In this document: piece by piece, positions 1 through 8,668 of the stretch
Layout: each line of letters starts with the position of its first letter
Numbering within the stretch: the first letter of the stretch is position 1
Origin: Streptomyces sp. NBC_00273
GTDB lineage: Bacteria > Actinomycetota > Actinomycetes > Streptomycetales > Streptomycetaceae
Direction: 5' to 3'
Assembly: GCF_036178145.1 (NCBI RefSeq)
Contig: NZ_CP108067.1
Span: forward strand, 4,402,001 to 4,466,000
Length of the DNA stretch: 64,000 nucleotides
Program-made: the position numbers and the translations under genes
Notes under the pieces: model-generated
The model's input: only the letters and a program-made list of their open reading frames with translations
Told to the model about the DNA's origin: nothing
Database searches by the model: none

Positions 1-1316
1 GGCTGTGGCCGGTCGGGGGCGGCGGGGGCCGGGGCCTCGGCCTGCCGGTAGCCCTGGGGCAGGGCGAACGGGGCGGGCAGGGCGGAGCGCTCGGGGTGTG
101 CCGGCGGTGCCTGCTCCGGACCGGGATCCGGCCGGGGTACGGGACCGGGCAGGGGCTCGGGCGCAGGATCGGGTACGGGCTCCGGTTCCGGCTCCCGCTG
201 CGGCTCCGGCTCCGGCTCCGGGGCGGCCGCGGGCAGTTCCGGCCGGCGGGGGGTCGCGCCGTGCCAGGGCGCGACGGAGCCGGTCTCCGGGCCGCCGTAC
301 GGGTACGAGTACCCCTGCGGGAGGGTCGACCCCTCGGGGCGGCGCTCCGGCGGCGCACCGGCCTCGATCTCGGCCGCCGCCCCCGCCCTGCGCTCCTCGA
401 TGACCCGGGCGGCGGCCGCCCGCGCCCCGGCCCGGTAGGCGGCGATGGCCCCGGCCCGCGCGGCGGCCTGCAGGTCGGGGCGGTCCTGCGGACGGCCGGG
501 GGTGATGTGATCGGTGTACCGCGGCCCGGTGTCGTACCCGGGGGCCACGAGCGGCGCGTACGCGACCTCAACCGGGCCGGAGGCGGCCGGAGTCGGATCC
601 GGATCCGGAGCTGGGGCAGGGGGCGGAGCCGGGACAACAGGGGCGGGGACGGGGGCGGGGACGGGAGGCGGAACCGGGGTGTTGGCGGTGGCGGCAACGG
701 TGGCGGTACCCCACCCCGCTCCTCCGCCGCCGGTGTCTTCGGCGCTCGGGACGGGGTCGTACCCGCACAGGGCCTCCTCCGCCGCGCCGGCCGCGAGGCC
801 CGTCAGCACGACGCGCCCGTCCTCGCACACCAACACCGTCCGGACGGTGATGTTCCGGTGGGTCCAGCCGTGTGCGTGCAGCACCCGCAGCGCGGTCAGT
901 ACGTCCGCCGCCACCTCGGCGGCCCGGTAGGGGCTCAGCGGTTCATCGGCTATCAGCGAGGCCAGCGGCCGGGCCGGGACCAGTTCGCTCACTATCCACA
1001 GCGACTCGCCCTCGGCGAACACGTCGAAGACCTGGTCCAGCCGCGGATGGTCCGGGATCGAAGCCGCGGCCTGCGCCGCCTCGATGGCACGGCGCACGGC
1101 CGGCAGATCGGCGGGCGAGCGGCCCGCCGCCGGGACGGCCCGCGGCCCGTCCAGCAGCTCCGCGTCCACGACCTCCGGCAACGGCACCTGCCGTACGAGG
1201 ACTTCCTGCCCGCTGCGCGTGTCGAAGGCGCGGGTCTCTATCAGTTCGTACTCGTCGGACGGCGGCACGGGCAGGCGGTAGCGGCCGGCCAGGATCCGGC
1301 CCGCGTACTCCTCCAC
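1..1316 (-). CDS. Ser/Thr protein kinase-like protein (predicted pseudokinase), C-terminus off the left edge
   Basis: Open from a GTG at 1316 to the window edge (438 codons, no stop), with GGGGGAGG placed just upstream. The first ~230 residues follow a bacterial Ser/Thr kinase plan starting AGRYRLP, but the key residues are gone: no glycine-rich loop, the VAIK lysine position reads VLVRQ, the HRD loop reads HRNIT, and the DFG site reads LTGLA. The remainder is Pro/Ala/Val/Glu-rich low complexity. It lies 78 bp downstream of an intact kinase on the same strand, so the pair probably works together. By family knowledge such proteins are binding or scaffold modules; that role is inferred. A membrane segment may lie beyond the edge. 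Confidence 0.75.
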   Translation of the reverse strand, partial: MEEYAGRILAGRYRLPVPPSDEYELIETRAFDTRSGQEVLVRQVPLPEVVDAELLDGPRAVPAAGRSPADLPAVRRAIEAAQAAASIPDHPRLDQVFDVFAEGESLWIVSELVPARPLASLIADEPLSPYRAAEVAADVLTALRVLHAHGWTHRNITVRTVLVCEDGRVVLTGLAAGAAEEALCGYDPVPSAEDTGGGGAGWGTATVAATANTPVPPPVPAPVPAPVVPAPPPAPAPDPDPTPAASGPVEVAYAPLVAPGYDTGPRYTDHITPGRPQDRPDLQAAARAGAIAAYRAGARAAAARVIEERRAGAAAEIEAGAPPERRPEGSTLPQGYSYPYGGPETGSVAPWHGATPRRPELPAAAPEPEPEPQREPEPEPVPDPAPEPLPGPVPRPDPGPEQAPPAHPERSALPAPFALPQGYRQAEAPAPAAPDRPQ

Positions 1317-1394
1317 TTCGCCTCCCCCGAGTGCGGCGGGCTCCCCATGGCCCCTCCGACACGATACGTCGCCGGGGCCGCCCGCGTCCCGAGG

Positions 1395-4211
1395 TCAGCC
1401 GAGCGGCTGGAACGTCTCGAAGGCGACGTTGCGCATCTGCGTGCACTCGGGGCCGTCCCACTGGTCGGCTGCGCAGCTGATCATGATGGCGTAGCCGTGC
1501 GTCGCGTCCAGCTTGAAGCCGCGGTTGAGCACACGGACCTTCATGCCCTTCTGCTCCCGCTCGAACTCCCAGTCGGCGACGGTCGGATAGCCCCGGTAGT
1601 CCACCACGTCGATGCGGATCTGCCGATACCCCTTGCTGCCGCTGCGGACGCCGGCGACCGAATTGGTCCATGCGAGGCGCGCGTCGTCGCTCGGCTTGCC
1701 GGTGTAGTCGACCTGGATCCGCGGGAATCCGCCGCTTTCACGGGCGTAGATGCCGCCGGAGTTGTCGCCGGCTATGCCGATCTGCTTGAAGCCTTCGGGC
1801 ATCGCGATCGAGAAGTGGAACCCGAACTCCTGGATCATGGCGTATCCCGCCGGGAGCGCGCCTCCCGCGCCTCCGGACGTGGCGCCCTGGCCCTGGCCCT
1901 GGCCTTGGCCCGCGACCGAGCTCTGCTGCCCCTGGCCCGGCTGACCGCCGGTGGCGGCACCCGTACCGGCGCTTCCGTTGCCGGCCGTCTCCCCCGTGTT
2001 CCCCGAGGGCTTCGGGGAGGTCTCCTCGGTCCCGCCGCTGCCGCCGCTGCCGCTGCCGTTGCCCGGGTCCTTCGGGGCCGAGGCCGCCGGAGTGGGCTTG
2101 CCCTTGCCGCCCTTGCTCTCGTCCTTGGTGTCCTTGTCGTCGCCGCTGAAGGCGTAGGCGATGAGCGAGCCGACGACCGCCAGCACCACGACCACGGCCA
2201 CGGCCGCGAGCACGATGGTGCGGCGCTGCATCACGTCGGTGAGCGGAGCCTTGACGGGGGACGCCTTGGACTTCGGCGGCTCCGCTGCGGAGACGGCCGT
2301 GGTGGCGGCCGCGGTCGTCGCCGCCTTGCGGGCGGCCTTCAGCGCGGCGCGGGCGCGTTCGCGCTGCTCGCGGTCGCGCCGCTCGCGTTCCTTCTTCGCC
2401 GCCCGCTCGGCCGCCTTCTCCGCCTTGTCCGCGGCGGCCTTCTCCACGGCGTCCTTGGCGTCGGCCAGCGATATCTGCCGGGTCTCTTCGGCCGCCGGAG
2501 TCGCTACGGGGGCCGGCTTGGGCTCGGGCGCGGCGAGGACGGCGTTCAGCATCGCCCGGGTGCGGGCCTCATCGAGCCGGTGTATCGGGTCCTTGGCGAG
2601 CAGGCCGTAGATGACCTCGGCCAGCGGACCGGCGTTCTTCGGCGGGTCCACCGGCTCGGTCATCACCGCCGTGAGGGTGGCGAGTGCGGATCCCTTGTCG
2701 TACGGGGGCACTCCCTCGACGGAGGCGTAGAGCAGACCGCCGAGCGACCACATGTCGGCGGGCGGGCCGGGCTTGTGGCCACGGGCGCGCTCGGGGGAGA
2801 TGTAGGAGGGGGCGCCGACGAGCATGCCGGTGGAGGTGACGGAGGGGTCGCCCTCGACCTGCGCGATGCCGAAGTCGGTGAGGACGACGCGGCCGTTGCC
2901 GGCGATGAGCACGTTCGACGGCTTCACGTCGCGGTGCAGGATGCCCTGGCCGTGCGCGGCGCGCAGCACGTCGAGCACCGCCAGGCCGACCTCGGCTGCG
3001 CGGTGCGGGGTGAGGGGGCCGTTCTCCCGTATGAACTCGGCGAGCGAGAGGCCCTCGATGAGCTCCATGACGATCCACGGCCGGCCGTCCTCGTCGACGA
3101 CGTCGTAGACGGTGACGGCGCCGCCGCTGCGGATCCGGGCAATGGCCTTGGCCTCGCGGAGGGTACGGGTGATGAGGCGTCGCTTCTCGTCCTCGTCGAC
3201 CCCGGTGCTGAAGCGGAGCTCCTTGACGGCGACGGTGCGGCCCAAGGTCTCATCCTGAGCCCGCCAGACGGTACCCATCCCGCCCTTGCCGAGCACGGAC
3301 CCCAGCCGGTAGCGCCCGGCCAGCAACCGTCCCTCGTCCTGCCCGCCCGCGGCAGCCTTGGCCGCGGCGGCCTTGACGGCGGCGGCCATGGCGTCGGCCT
3401 TCTCGACGACGGGATTCCCTGCGGGCTTCGCAGCCGGCTTGGCACCGACGGGCTCCGCCGTGGCCGACCCGGCAGCCTTGCTCAACCCGGGCTTCGCCTC
3501 AGACGACCCCGCGGCCTTGCCCAGCCCGGGCTTCGCCTCAGACGACCCCGCGGCCTTGCCCAGCACGGGCTTCGCCTCAGACGACCCCGCGGCCTTGCCC
3601 AGCACGGGCTTCGCCTCAGACGACCCCGCGGCCTTGCCCAGCACGGGCTTCGCCTCAGACGACCCCGCGGCCTTGCCCAGCACGGGCTTCGCCTCAGACG
3701 ACCCCGCGGCCTTGCCCAGCACGGGCTTCGCCTCAGACGACCCCGCGGCCTCGCCCAGCACGGGCTTCGCCCCAGACGCAGCATCAGCCCGCTCGGCCCC
3801 GGCGGCCTTCGCCGCACCCGACCCGGCAGCGTCAGCATCCGCCGGCTCCGCCGCAGACACGGCATCAGCCACCGGCCCGGCGTCCGCAGACTTCTCACCG
3901 GCCGGCTTCGCCGCGGACGCCCCCGTGGCCTTGCTCAGCACGGGCTTCGCCCCAGACGCAGCATCAGCCCGCTCGGCCCCGGCGGCCTCCGCCGCACCCG
4001 ACCCGGCAGCATCGGCATCCGCCGGCTCCGCCGCAGACACGGCATCAGCCACCGGCCCGGCGTCCGCGGGCGCAGCCACCGCCTTCTCACTGCCGGGCTT
4101 CGCCGCAGGCGACCCGGCAGGCGAAGCCGCGGCGCCAGCCCCGGACTTCTCACTGCTGGGCTTCGCCGCAGGCGACCCGGCAGGCGACTCGGTGTGCTCC
4201 GGCTTCGACAT
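1395..4211 (-). CDS. Membrane Ser/Thr protein kinase with long repeat-rich N-terminus
   Basis: The product is 938 residues. The start ATG has AGAGGGGA upstream and begins MSKPEHTESP. Residues 1-295 are Ala/Lys/Ser/Pro repeats. Residues ~297-555 form a PknB-type kinase domain with a GKGGMG loop, VAVKE lysine, HRDVKPSN catalytic loop, DFG and an APSYISPE activation end, so it should be active. A charged Ala/Lys/Arg/Glu stretch (~585-640) looks like a coiled coil. A single membrane helix lies at ~665-690, and a Gly/Ser/Pro linker leads to a ~160-residue extracytoplasmic domain with no PASTA repeats. It signals by phosphorylating cytoplasmic proteins; the target is unknown. The long repetitive region before the kinase is unusual. 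Confidence 0.93.
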   Translation of the reverse strand: MSKPEHTESPAGSPAAKPSSEKSGAGAAASPAGSPAAKPGSEKAVAAPADAGPVADAVSAAEPADADAAGSGAAEAAGAERADAASGAKPVLSKATGASAAKPAGEKSADAGPVADAVSAAEPADADAAGSGAAKAAGAERADAASGAKPVLGEAAGSSEAKPVLGKAAGSSEAKPVLGKAAGSSEAKPVLGKAAGSSEAKPVLGKAAGSSEAKPVLGKAAGSSEAKPGLGKAAGSSEAKPGLSKAAGSATAEPVGAKPAAKPAGNPVVEKADAMAAAVKAAAAKAAAGGQDEGRLLAGRYRLGSVLGKGGMGTVWRAQDETLGRTVAVKELRFSTGVDEDEKRRLITRTLREAKAIARIRSGGAVTVYDVVDEDGRPWIVMELIEGLSLAEFIRENGPLTPHRAAEVGLAVLDVLRAAHGQGILHRDVKPSNVLIAGNGRVVLTDFGIAQVEGDPSVTSTGMLVGAPSYISPERARGHKPGPPADMWSLGGLLYASVEGVPPYDKGSALATLTAVMTEPVDPPKNAGPLAEVIYGLLAKDPIHRLDEARTRAMLNAVLAAPEPKPAPVATPAAEETRQISLADAKDAVEKAAADKAEKAAERAAKKERERRDREQRERARAALKAARKAATTAAATTAVSAAEPPKSKASPVKAPLTDVMQRRTIVLAAVAVVVVLAVVGSLIAYAFSGDDKDTKDESKGGKGKPTPAASAPKDPGNGSGSGGSGGTEETSPKPSGNTGETAGNGSAGTGAATGGQPGQGQQSSVAGQGQGQGQGATSGGAGGALPAGYAMIQEFGFHFSIAMPEGFKQIGIAGDNSGGIYARESGGFPRIQVDYTGKPSDDARLAWTNSVAGVRSGSKGYRQIRIDVVDYRGYPTVADWEFEREQKGMKVRVLNRGFKLDATHGYAIMISCAADQWDGPECTQMRNVAFETFQPLG
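3473..3772 (-). repeat. 39-bp in-frame tandem repeat, about 8 copies
   Basis: Eight near-identical 39-bp units encode 13 residues each, of the form AKPVLGKAAGSSE. Five copies are identical and the outer ones have drifted (AKPGLGK, AKPGLSK, AKPVLGE). A larger direct duplication lies beside it: 3756-3887 is repeated at 3936-4067, 180 bp away. Reading frame is kept throughout, so copy number can change without destroying the kinase. Confidence 0.95.
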
Positions 4212-4372
4212 GCGTCCCCTCTGCGATCGTGCCGCTGCTCCGCCTGTCCCAGCGGCTGAGCGACCCGGCGGCCGGGGCCCGCTGTAACCCGCCCCGGCAG
4301 AACCTTCATTCTTCCTCACTCCGCAACGGACGGGCGCCCCGGGTCTACGGTTCCCCCCTCCGCATCCCGGAG

Positions 4373-6091
4373 TTACAACGGAACGATGTCGGGCGCCCCC
4401 AGCCGCGCCGCGTCCGCCGTCTGGTCGTCCGGCTGGCGCTGCGATTCCCGCTCCGCCTGGACCCGCTTCTCGTAGTGCTCCACTTCCTTCTCGATCTGCT
4501 GCTCGTCCCATCCCAGTACCGGCGCCATCAACTCCGCGCACTCCCGCGCCGACCGCGTCCCCCGGTCGAAGGTCTCGATCGAGATCCGGGTCCGCCGCGT
4601 CAGTACGTCGTCCAGGTGCCTGGCCCCCTCGTGCGAGGCCGCGTACACGATCTCCGCCCGCAGGTAGTCGTCCGCCCCGGACACCGGCTCGCGCAGTCCC
4701 GGATCGGCGGCCATCAGGTCCAGCAGTTCCTCCGTCAGCGACCCGAAGCGGTTCAACAGGTGTTCCACCCGCACCACATGAAGCCCCGTCCGGGCCGCGA
4801 TCCGCGCCCGGCCGTTCCACAGCGCCCGGTATCCCTCCGCCCCCACCAGCGGCACGTCCTCCGTGACGCACTCCGCCACCCGCTGGTCCAGGCCGTGCAC
4901 GGCCTCGTCGACCGCGTCCTTCGCCATGACCCGGTACGTCGTGTACTTGCCCCCGGCGACCACCACCAGACCCGGCACCGGATGCGCCACCGTGTGCTCG
5001 CGCGACAGCTTGCTCGTCGCGTCCGACTCCCCGGCCAGCAGCGGCCGCAGGCCCGCGTAGACGCCCTGGACGTCGTCGCGCGTGAGCGGCACCGCCAGCA
5101 CCGAGTTCACGTGCTCCAGCAGGTAGTCGATGTCCGCGCTCGACGCCGCCGGGTGCGCCTTGTCCAGGTCCCAGTCGGTGTCCGTGGTCCCCACGATCCA
5201 GTGCCGGCCCCACGGGATGACGAACAGCACGGACTTCTCGGTCCGCAGGATCAGTCCGGTGCTCGAATGGATCCGGTCCTTCGGTACGACCAGATGGATG
5301 CCCTTCGAGGCCCGCACGTGGAACTGGCCGCGCTCCCCGATCAGCGCCTGGGTGTCGTCCGTCCACACCCCCGTCGCGTTCACGACCTGCTTCGCGCGGA
5401 TCTCGTACTCCCCGGCCGATCCCCGCCCGCCTTCCACATCACGCACCCGCGCGCCGACCACCCGTTCGCCCTCGCGCAGGAAGCCGATGACCCTCGCCCG
5501 ATTGGCGCAGTGCGCCCCGTACGCGGCGGCCGTCCGCACGAGCGTGGCGACGTAGCGCGCGTCGTCCATCTGGGCGTCGTAGTACTGCAGGGCCCCCACC
5601 AGCGCGTCCTTGCGGAGCGCCGGCGCAACCCGCAGCGCGCGCCCCCGCGACAGGTGCCGGTGCACGGGCAGGCCGCGCCCGTGGCCGCTGGAGACCGACA
5701 TCGCGTCGTACAGCGCGACGCCCGAGCCGGCGTAGATCCGCTCCCAGCCCCTGTGCTGCAACGGGTACAGGAAGGGCACCGGCTTCACCAGGTGCGGGGC
5801 GAGGCGCTCCAGCAGCAGCCCGCGCTCCTTCAGGGCCTCGCGCACGAGGGCGAAGTCGAGCATCTCCAGGTACCGCAGGCCGCCGTGGATCAGCTTGCTG
5901 GAGCGGCTGGAGGTGCCCGAAGCCCAGTCCCGCGCCTCCACCAGGCCGGTCGACAGGCCGCGCGTCACGGCGTCGAGCGCGGTGCCGGCGCCCACCACGC
6001 CCGCGCCCACCACCAGCACGTCCAGTTCCCGATCGGCCATCCGGGTGAGGGCCTCGGCCCGCTGCACCGGCCCCAGTGTCGCTGTCCTCAC
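4373..6091 (-). CDS. glpD: Aerobic glycerol-3-phosphate dehydrogenase
   Basis: The product is 572 residues, the usual length for the FAD-dependent GlpD/GlpA family, which oxidises glycerol-3-phosphate to dihydroxyacetone phosphate and passes electrons to the quinone pool at the membrane. The N-terminal dinucleotide fold GAGVVGAGTALDA (from ~residue 28) and the family motif SSRSSKLIHGGLRYLE are present. A C-terminal DUF-type helical domain follows from ~420. The GTG start has GGGAGGC six bases upstream. It is divergent from the sugar dehydrogenase-like gene at 6322. No glpF or glpK is adjacent, so induction cannot be read from context. Confidence 0.95.
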   Translation of the reverse strand: MRTATLGPVQRAEALTRMADRELDVLVVGAGVVGAGTALDAVTRGLSTGLVEARDWASGTSSRSSKLIHGGLRYLEMLDFALVREALKERGLLLERLAPHLVKPVPFLYPLQHRGWERIYAGSGVALYDAMSVSSGHGRGLPVHRHLSRGRALRVAPALRKDALVGALQYYDAQMDDARYVATLVRTAAAYGAHCANRARVIGFLREGERVVGARVRDVEGGRGSAGEYEIRAKQVVNATGVWTDDTQALIGERGQFHVRASKGIHLVVPKDRIHSSTGLILRTEKSVLFVIPWGRHWIVGTTDTDWDLDKAHPAASSADIDYLLEHVNSVLAVPLTRDDVQGVYAGLRPLLAGESDATSKLSREHTVAHPVPGLVVVAGGKYTTYRVMAKDAVDEAVHGLDQRVAECVTEDVPLVGAEGYRALWNGRARIAARTGLHVVRVEHLLNRFGSLTEELLDLMAADPGLREPVSGADDYLRAEIVYAASHEGARHLDDVLTRRTRISIETFDRGTRSARECAELMAPVLGWDEQQIEKEVEHYEKRVQAERESQRQPDDQTADAARLGAPDIVPL

Positions 6092-6202
6092 GGCTGCCTC
6101 CCGTTGGTGCGGATGAGATCCCGCTCACATGCCCCGTTCCACGATTCTGACCGCCCGCACCCACATCAGCCACCGCCTGTGGACAACACAACGGTGGCGT
6201 TC

Positions 6203-6252
6203 ACTCCGGAATGCGACATATCTGTCATATATAAGCCTAGTCTGACATTGCG
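6203..6252. promoter_or_regulatory. AT-rich patch with imperfect inverted repeat in the glpD divergent region
   Basis: In a very GC-rich background this stretch carries GACATATCTGTCATATATAA and a TAGTCT hexamer. GACA-TATC-TGTC is an inverted repeat (6214-6225). It sits 70-110 bp before the 6322 start and ~120 bp before glpD, fitting a shared operator/promoter. No known regulator is recognised. Confidence 0.4.
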
Positions 6253-6321
6253 CCAGCTCCCGTGTCCCCCGGAGAACTTGCGCGGCAAGCCCCCTCATGT
6301 CAGGGAAGGGACGGCACCCCC

Positions 6322-7551
6322 ATGCCCGCAGACCTCGCCGTCATCGGACTCGGCCATCTCGGCCTCCCACTCGCCCAGGCGGCCGTCGCCGCCGGAATCG
6401 AGACGGTCGGCTACGACAGCGGTCCGGTCACGGACTCCACCCTCACCGCCGCCGAGGTCCGCCGCATGTCGGCGGCCGGCTTCCGGGTCACCACCAACCC
6501 CGCCGAGCTCGGCCGGGTCCGCACGGCCGTCATCTGCGCCCCCACCCAGCTCGGCGCCGATCGCGCACTGGACCTCTCCGCCGTCGGAGAAGCCGGCCGC
6601 GCGCTCGCCGCCCGGCTGCGCCCCCACACCACCGTGATCCTCGAATCCGCCGCCCACCCGGGCGTCACCGAGGACTACCTCCGCCCGATCCTCGAAGCCG
6701 GCTCCGGGCTGCGGGCGGGCCGCGACTTCCACCTGGCCTACTCCCCCAGCCGCCACGACCCGGGCAACCGCACCCACGGCATCTCCAACACCCCCAAGGT
6801 GATCGGCGGCCTCACCCCCGCCTGCACGGAGTCCGCGCACGCCTTCTACGCCCGCCTCACCGAGAAGGTGGTCCGCGCCCGCGGCCTGCGCGAGGCCGAG
6901 ACCGTGCAGCTCCTCGAAACCAACTACCGCCACGTCAACATCGCCCTCATGAACGAGATGGCGGTGCTCTGCCACGACCTCGGCGTCGACCTGTGGGACG
7001 TCATCCGCTGCGCCGAGACCAAGCCGTACGGATTCCAGGCCTTCCGCCCCGGCCCGGGGGTCGGCGGCCACGGCGTCCCCCTCGACCCGAACTACCTCCC
7101 CCACACCACCCGCACCCCCGGCCACCCGCTGCGCATGGTCGGACTGGCGCAGGAGATCAACAACCGAATGCCGCAGTACGTCATCCAGCGCTCGGCCACC
7201 CTGCTGAACGAGCACGGCAAATCCGCCCGCGGAGCCCGCGTCCTGCTCCTCGGCGTCACCTACAAGCCCGACCTGGCCGACCAGGAAGGTTCCCCGGCCC
7301 GCGAGATCGCCAGCCGCCTCCTCGACCTGGGCGCGCTGATCAGCTACCACGACCCGTTCATCACGGGCTGGCGGGTCAGGGACCAGCCGGTCCCCCGCGC
7401 CGAGTCGCTCTACGAGGCCGCCGCGAACGCGGACCTGACCATCCTGCTCCAGCACCACCGCACCTACGACATGCAGGGCCTCGCCGTGAAGGCCCAGCTG
7501 CTCCTGGACACCCGCGGCGCCAGCCCGGTGGGCGCGGCCCACCGCCTCTGA
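6322..7551 (+). CDS. Nucleotide-sugar dehydrogenase-like protein lacking catalytic residues
   Basis: The product is 409 residues with the full three-domain layout of UDP-glucose/UDP-ManNAc 6-dehydrogenases: N-terminal NAD fold (LAVIGLGHLGLPLA), middle helical domain and C-terminal UDP-binding domain (LGVTYKPDLADQEGSPA). The start has GGGAAGGGA upstream. The active site is altered. The usual SPER reads SPSR (~141). The Lys of the TKLLEN helix is Gln (~197). The GGHC nucleophile cysteine is Gly251 (GPGVGGHGVPLDP). By family chemistry the two-step oxidation to a uronate should fail, so it may be a binding protein or catalyse something else. No glycosyltransferase or sugar gene is adjacent. Confidence 0.8.
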   Translation: MPADLAVIGLGHLGLPLAQAAVAAGIETVGYDSGPVTDSTLTAAEVRRMSAAGFRVTTNPAELGRVRTAVICAPTQLGADRALDLSAVGEAGRALAARLRPHTTVILESAAHPGVTEDYLRPILEAGSGLRAGRDFHLAYSPSRHDPGNRTHGISNTPKVIGGLTPACTESAHAFYARLTEKVVRARGLREAETVQLLETNYRHVNIALMNEMAVLCHDLGVDLWDVIRCAETKPYGFQAFRPGPGVGGHGVPLDPNYLPHTTRTPGHPLRMVGLAQEINNRMPQYVIQRSATLLNEHGKSARGARVLLLGVTYKPDLADQEGSPAREIASRLLDLGALISYHDPFITGWRVRDQPVPRAESLYEAAANADLTILLQHHRTYDMQGLAVKAQLLLDTRGASPVGAAHRL

Positions 7552-7557
7552 GGCCCG

Positions 7558-7576
7558 GGCGGCCCGCCGGGCCGCC
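7558..7576 (+). terminator. Hairpin after the sugar dehydrogenase-like gene
   Basis: A perfect GGCGGCCCG/CGGGCCGCC inverted repeat lies 7 bp after the stop codon. No T-run follows, as is common in Streptomyces terminators. Confidence 0.55.
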
Positions 7577-7673
7577 ACCGCCCGGCGTACCGGCCGTCCA
7601 CCGGGGCGCCGAGCAGCCGCCACCGGCCGGAAAGCCGACGGAAACCACCTGTCGGCAAGATCCGCTCCGGCCA

Positions 7674-7679
7674 TATGAT
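7674..7679 (+). promoter_or_regulatory. -10-like TATGAT for a leaderless start at 7686
   Basis: TATGAT is followed by six bases and then GTG. No Shine-Dalgarno is present, so transcription probably begins at the GTG itself. A -35 match is poor. Confidence 0.5.
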
Positions 7680-7685
7680 CCGCGC

Positions 7686-8653
7686 GTGTCCGCTCTCCCT
7701 CCCCCCGGTCGGCCCGTATTCGAACCCGCCGACCGCATCCCGTCCCTCGCCGCGCTGCGCACCGCCGCACGGAGCAAGGATTGGGACGCCATCACCTCCG
7801 CCTTCGCCGGGCTCCGCGACGAGGACGACCGGGCCCTCGCCTGCCGGACCGTCGCGGAGACCTCCGGCACGGAGCTCTTCCTCCGGAGACCGTGAACCGG
7901 CTGCCCCGCGATCCGCTGGCCCGCACCCTGCTCGCCGACCGGCTGATCCAGACCGGCTGGCAGATCCGTTCGAGTCACCGGGCCGAGCACGTGTCGCAGC
8001 AGCAGTTCAGCGATTTCCACGCCCACTTGCGGCGTGCCGAGCTCCTGCTCATCGACGTCTGCGCCGAGCATCCCGAGTACGCCCTCGCCTGGTACCTGCG
8101 CGTCATCACCTCGCGCGGACTGCAGCTCGGCGTCGGGGAGACCCGCCGCCGCTACGACCGGCTCGCCGAACACCACCCGCACCACTTCGGCGGCCAGTCC
8201 CAGCTGCTCCAGCAGATCTGCCCCAAGTGGGGCGGCAGCTGGGAGGCCGTGCACGGGTTCGCCCAAGAGTGCACGCAGAACGCCCCGGCGGGCAGCCCGA
8301 CCGGGGCCCTGACCGCCATGGCGCAGATGGAGCACTACCTGGAGGTGGCGGAGAAGGGCGGCACCCGCGCCGCAGAAACGTATCTGCGCGAGCCGGACAA
8401 CCACGCCCGGCTGCGCGACGCCGCCGCGCGGTCCGTGCTCCACCCCGCCTTCCGCACCGACGCCCACCACGCCGTCAACGCCCACAGCGCCTTCGCCGCC
8501 GCACACAGCGCCGCCGGCCGCCCCGCCGAAGCGGCCCCGCACTTCCGGGCCCTCGGCGACCACGCCAGCGTGTTCCCGTGGTGCTACCTCGGAACCGGCG
8601 ACCACGAGACCGAGTTCGTCCGCCATCGCAAGACCGCCCTCGCCAAGGGCTGA
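7686..8653 (+). pseudogene. Conserved hypothetical protein interrupted by a single-base frameshift
   Basis: Two reading frames join into one protein. Frame A runs 7686-7895 (GTG start, VSALPPPGRPVFEPADRIP..., ending TELFLRRP-stop). Frame B continues with ETVNRLPRDPLARTLLADRLIQ and ends at 8653. Adding one G after the CGG codon at 7884-7886 restores a ~322-residue protein in which FLR is followed directly by ETV. The protein is helical, rich in Ala/His/Arg, and resembles repeat-type Streptomyces proteins of unknown function. The following M16-like gene starts only 15 bp later, suggesting co-transcription. It may be a true recent mutation, a sequencing error, or programmed slippage; the homology-free join looks like a simple deletion. 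Confidence 0.75.
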
Positions 8654-8668
8654 GGGGATCCCACGGAG

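Noticed and set aside
3473..3772. Possible CRISPR-like array
   Set aside because: The 39-bp repeats are contiguous with no spacers and lie inside a coding frame.
96..4259. Very long open frame on the plus strand opposite the kinases
   Set aside because: It is the mirror of two minus-strand genes with clear domains and ribosome sites; its translation is Arg/Gly/Leu-rich without motifs.
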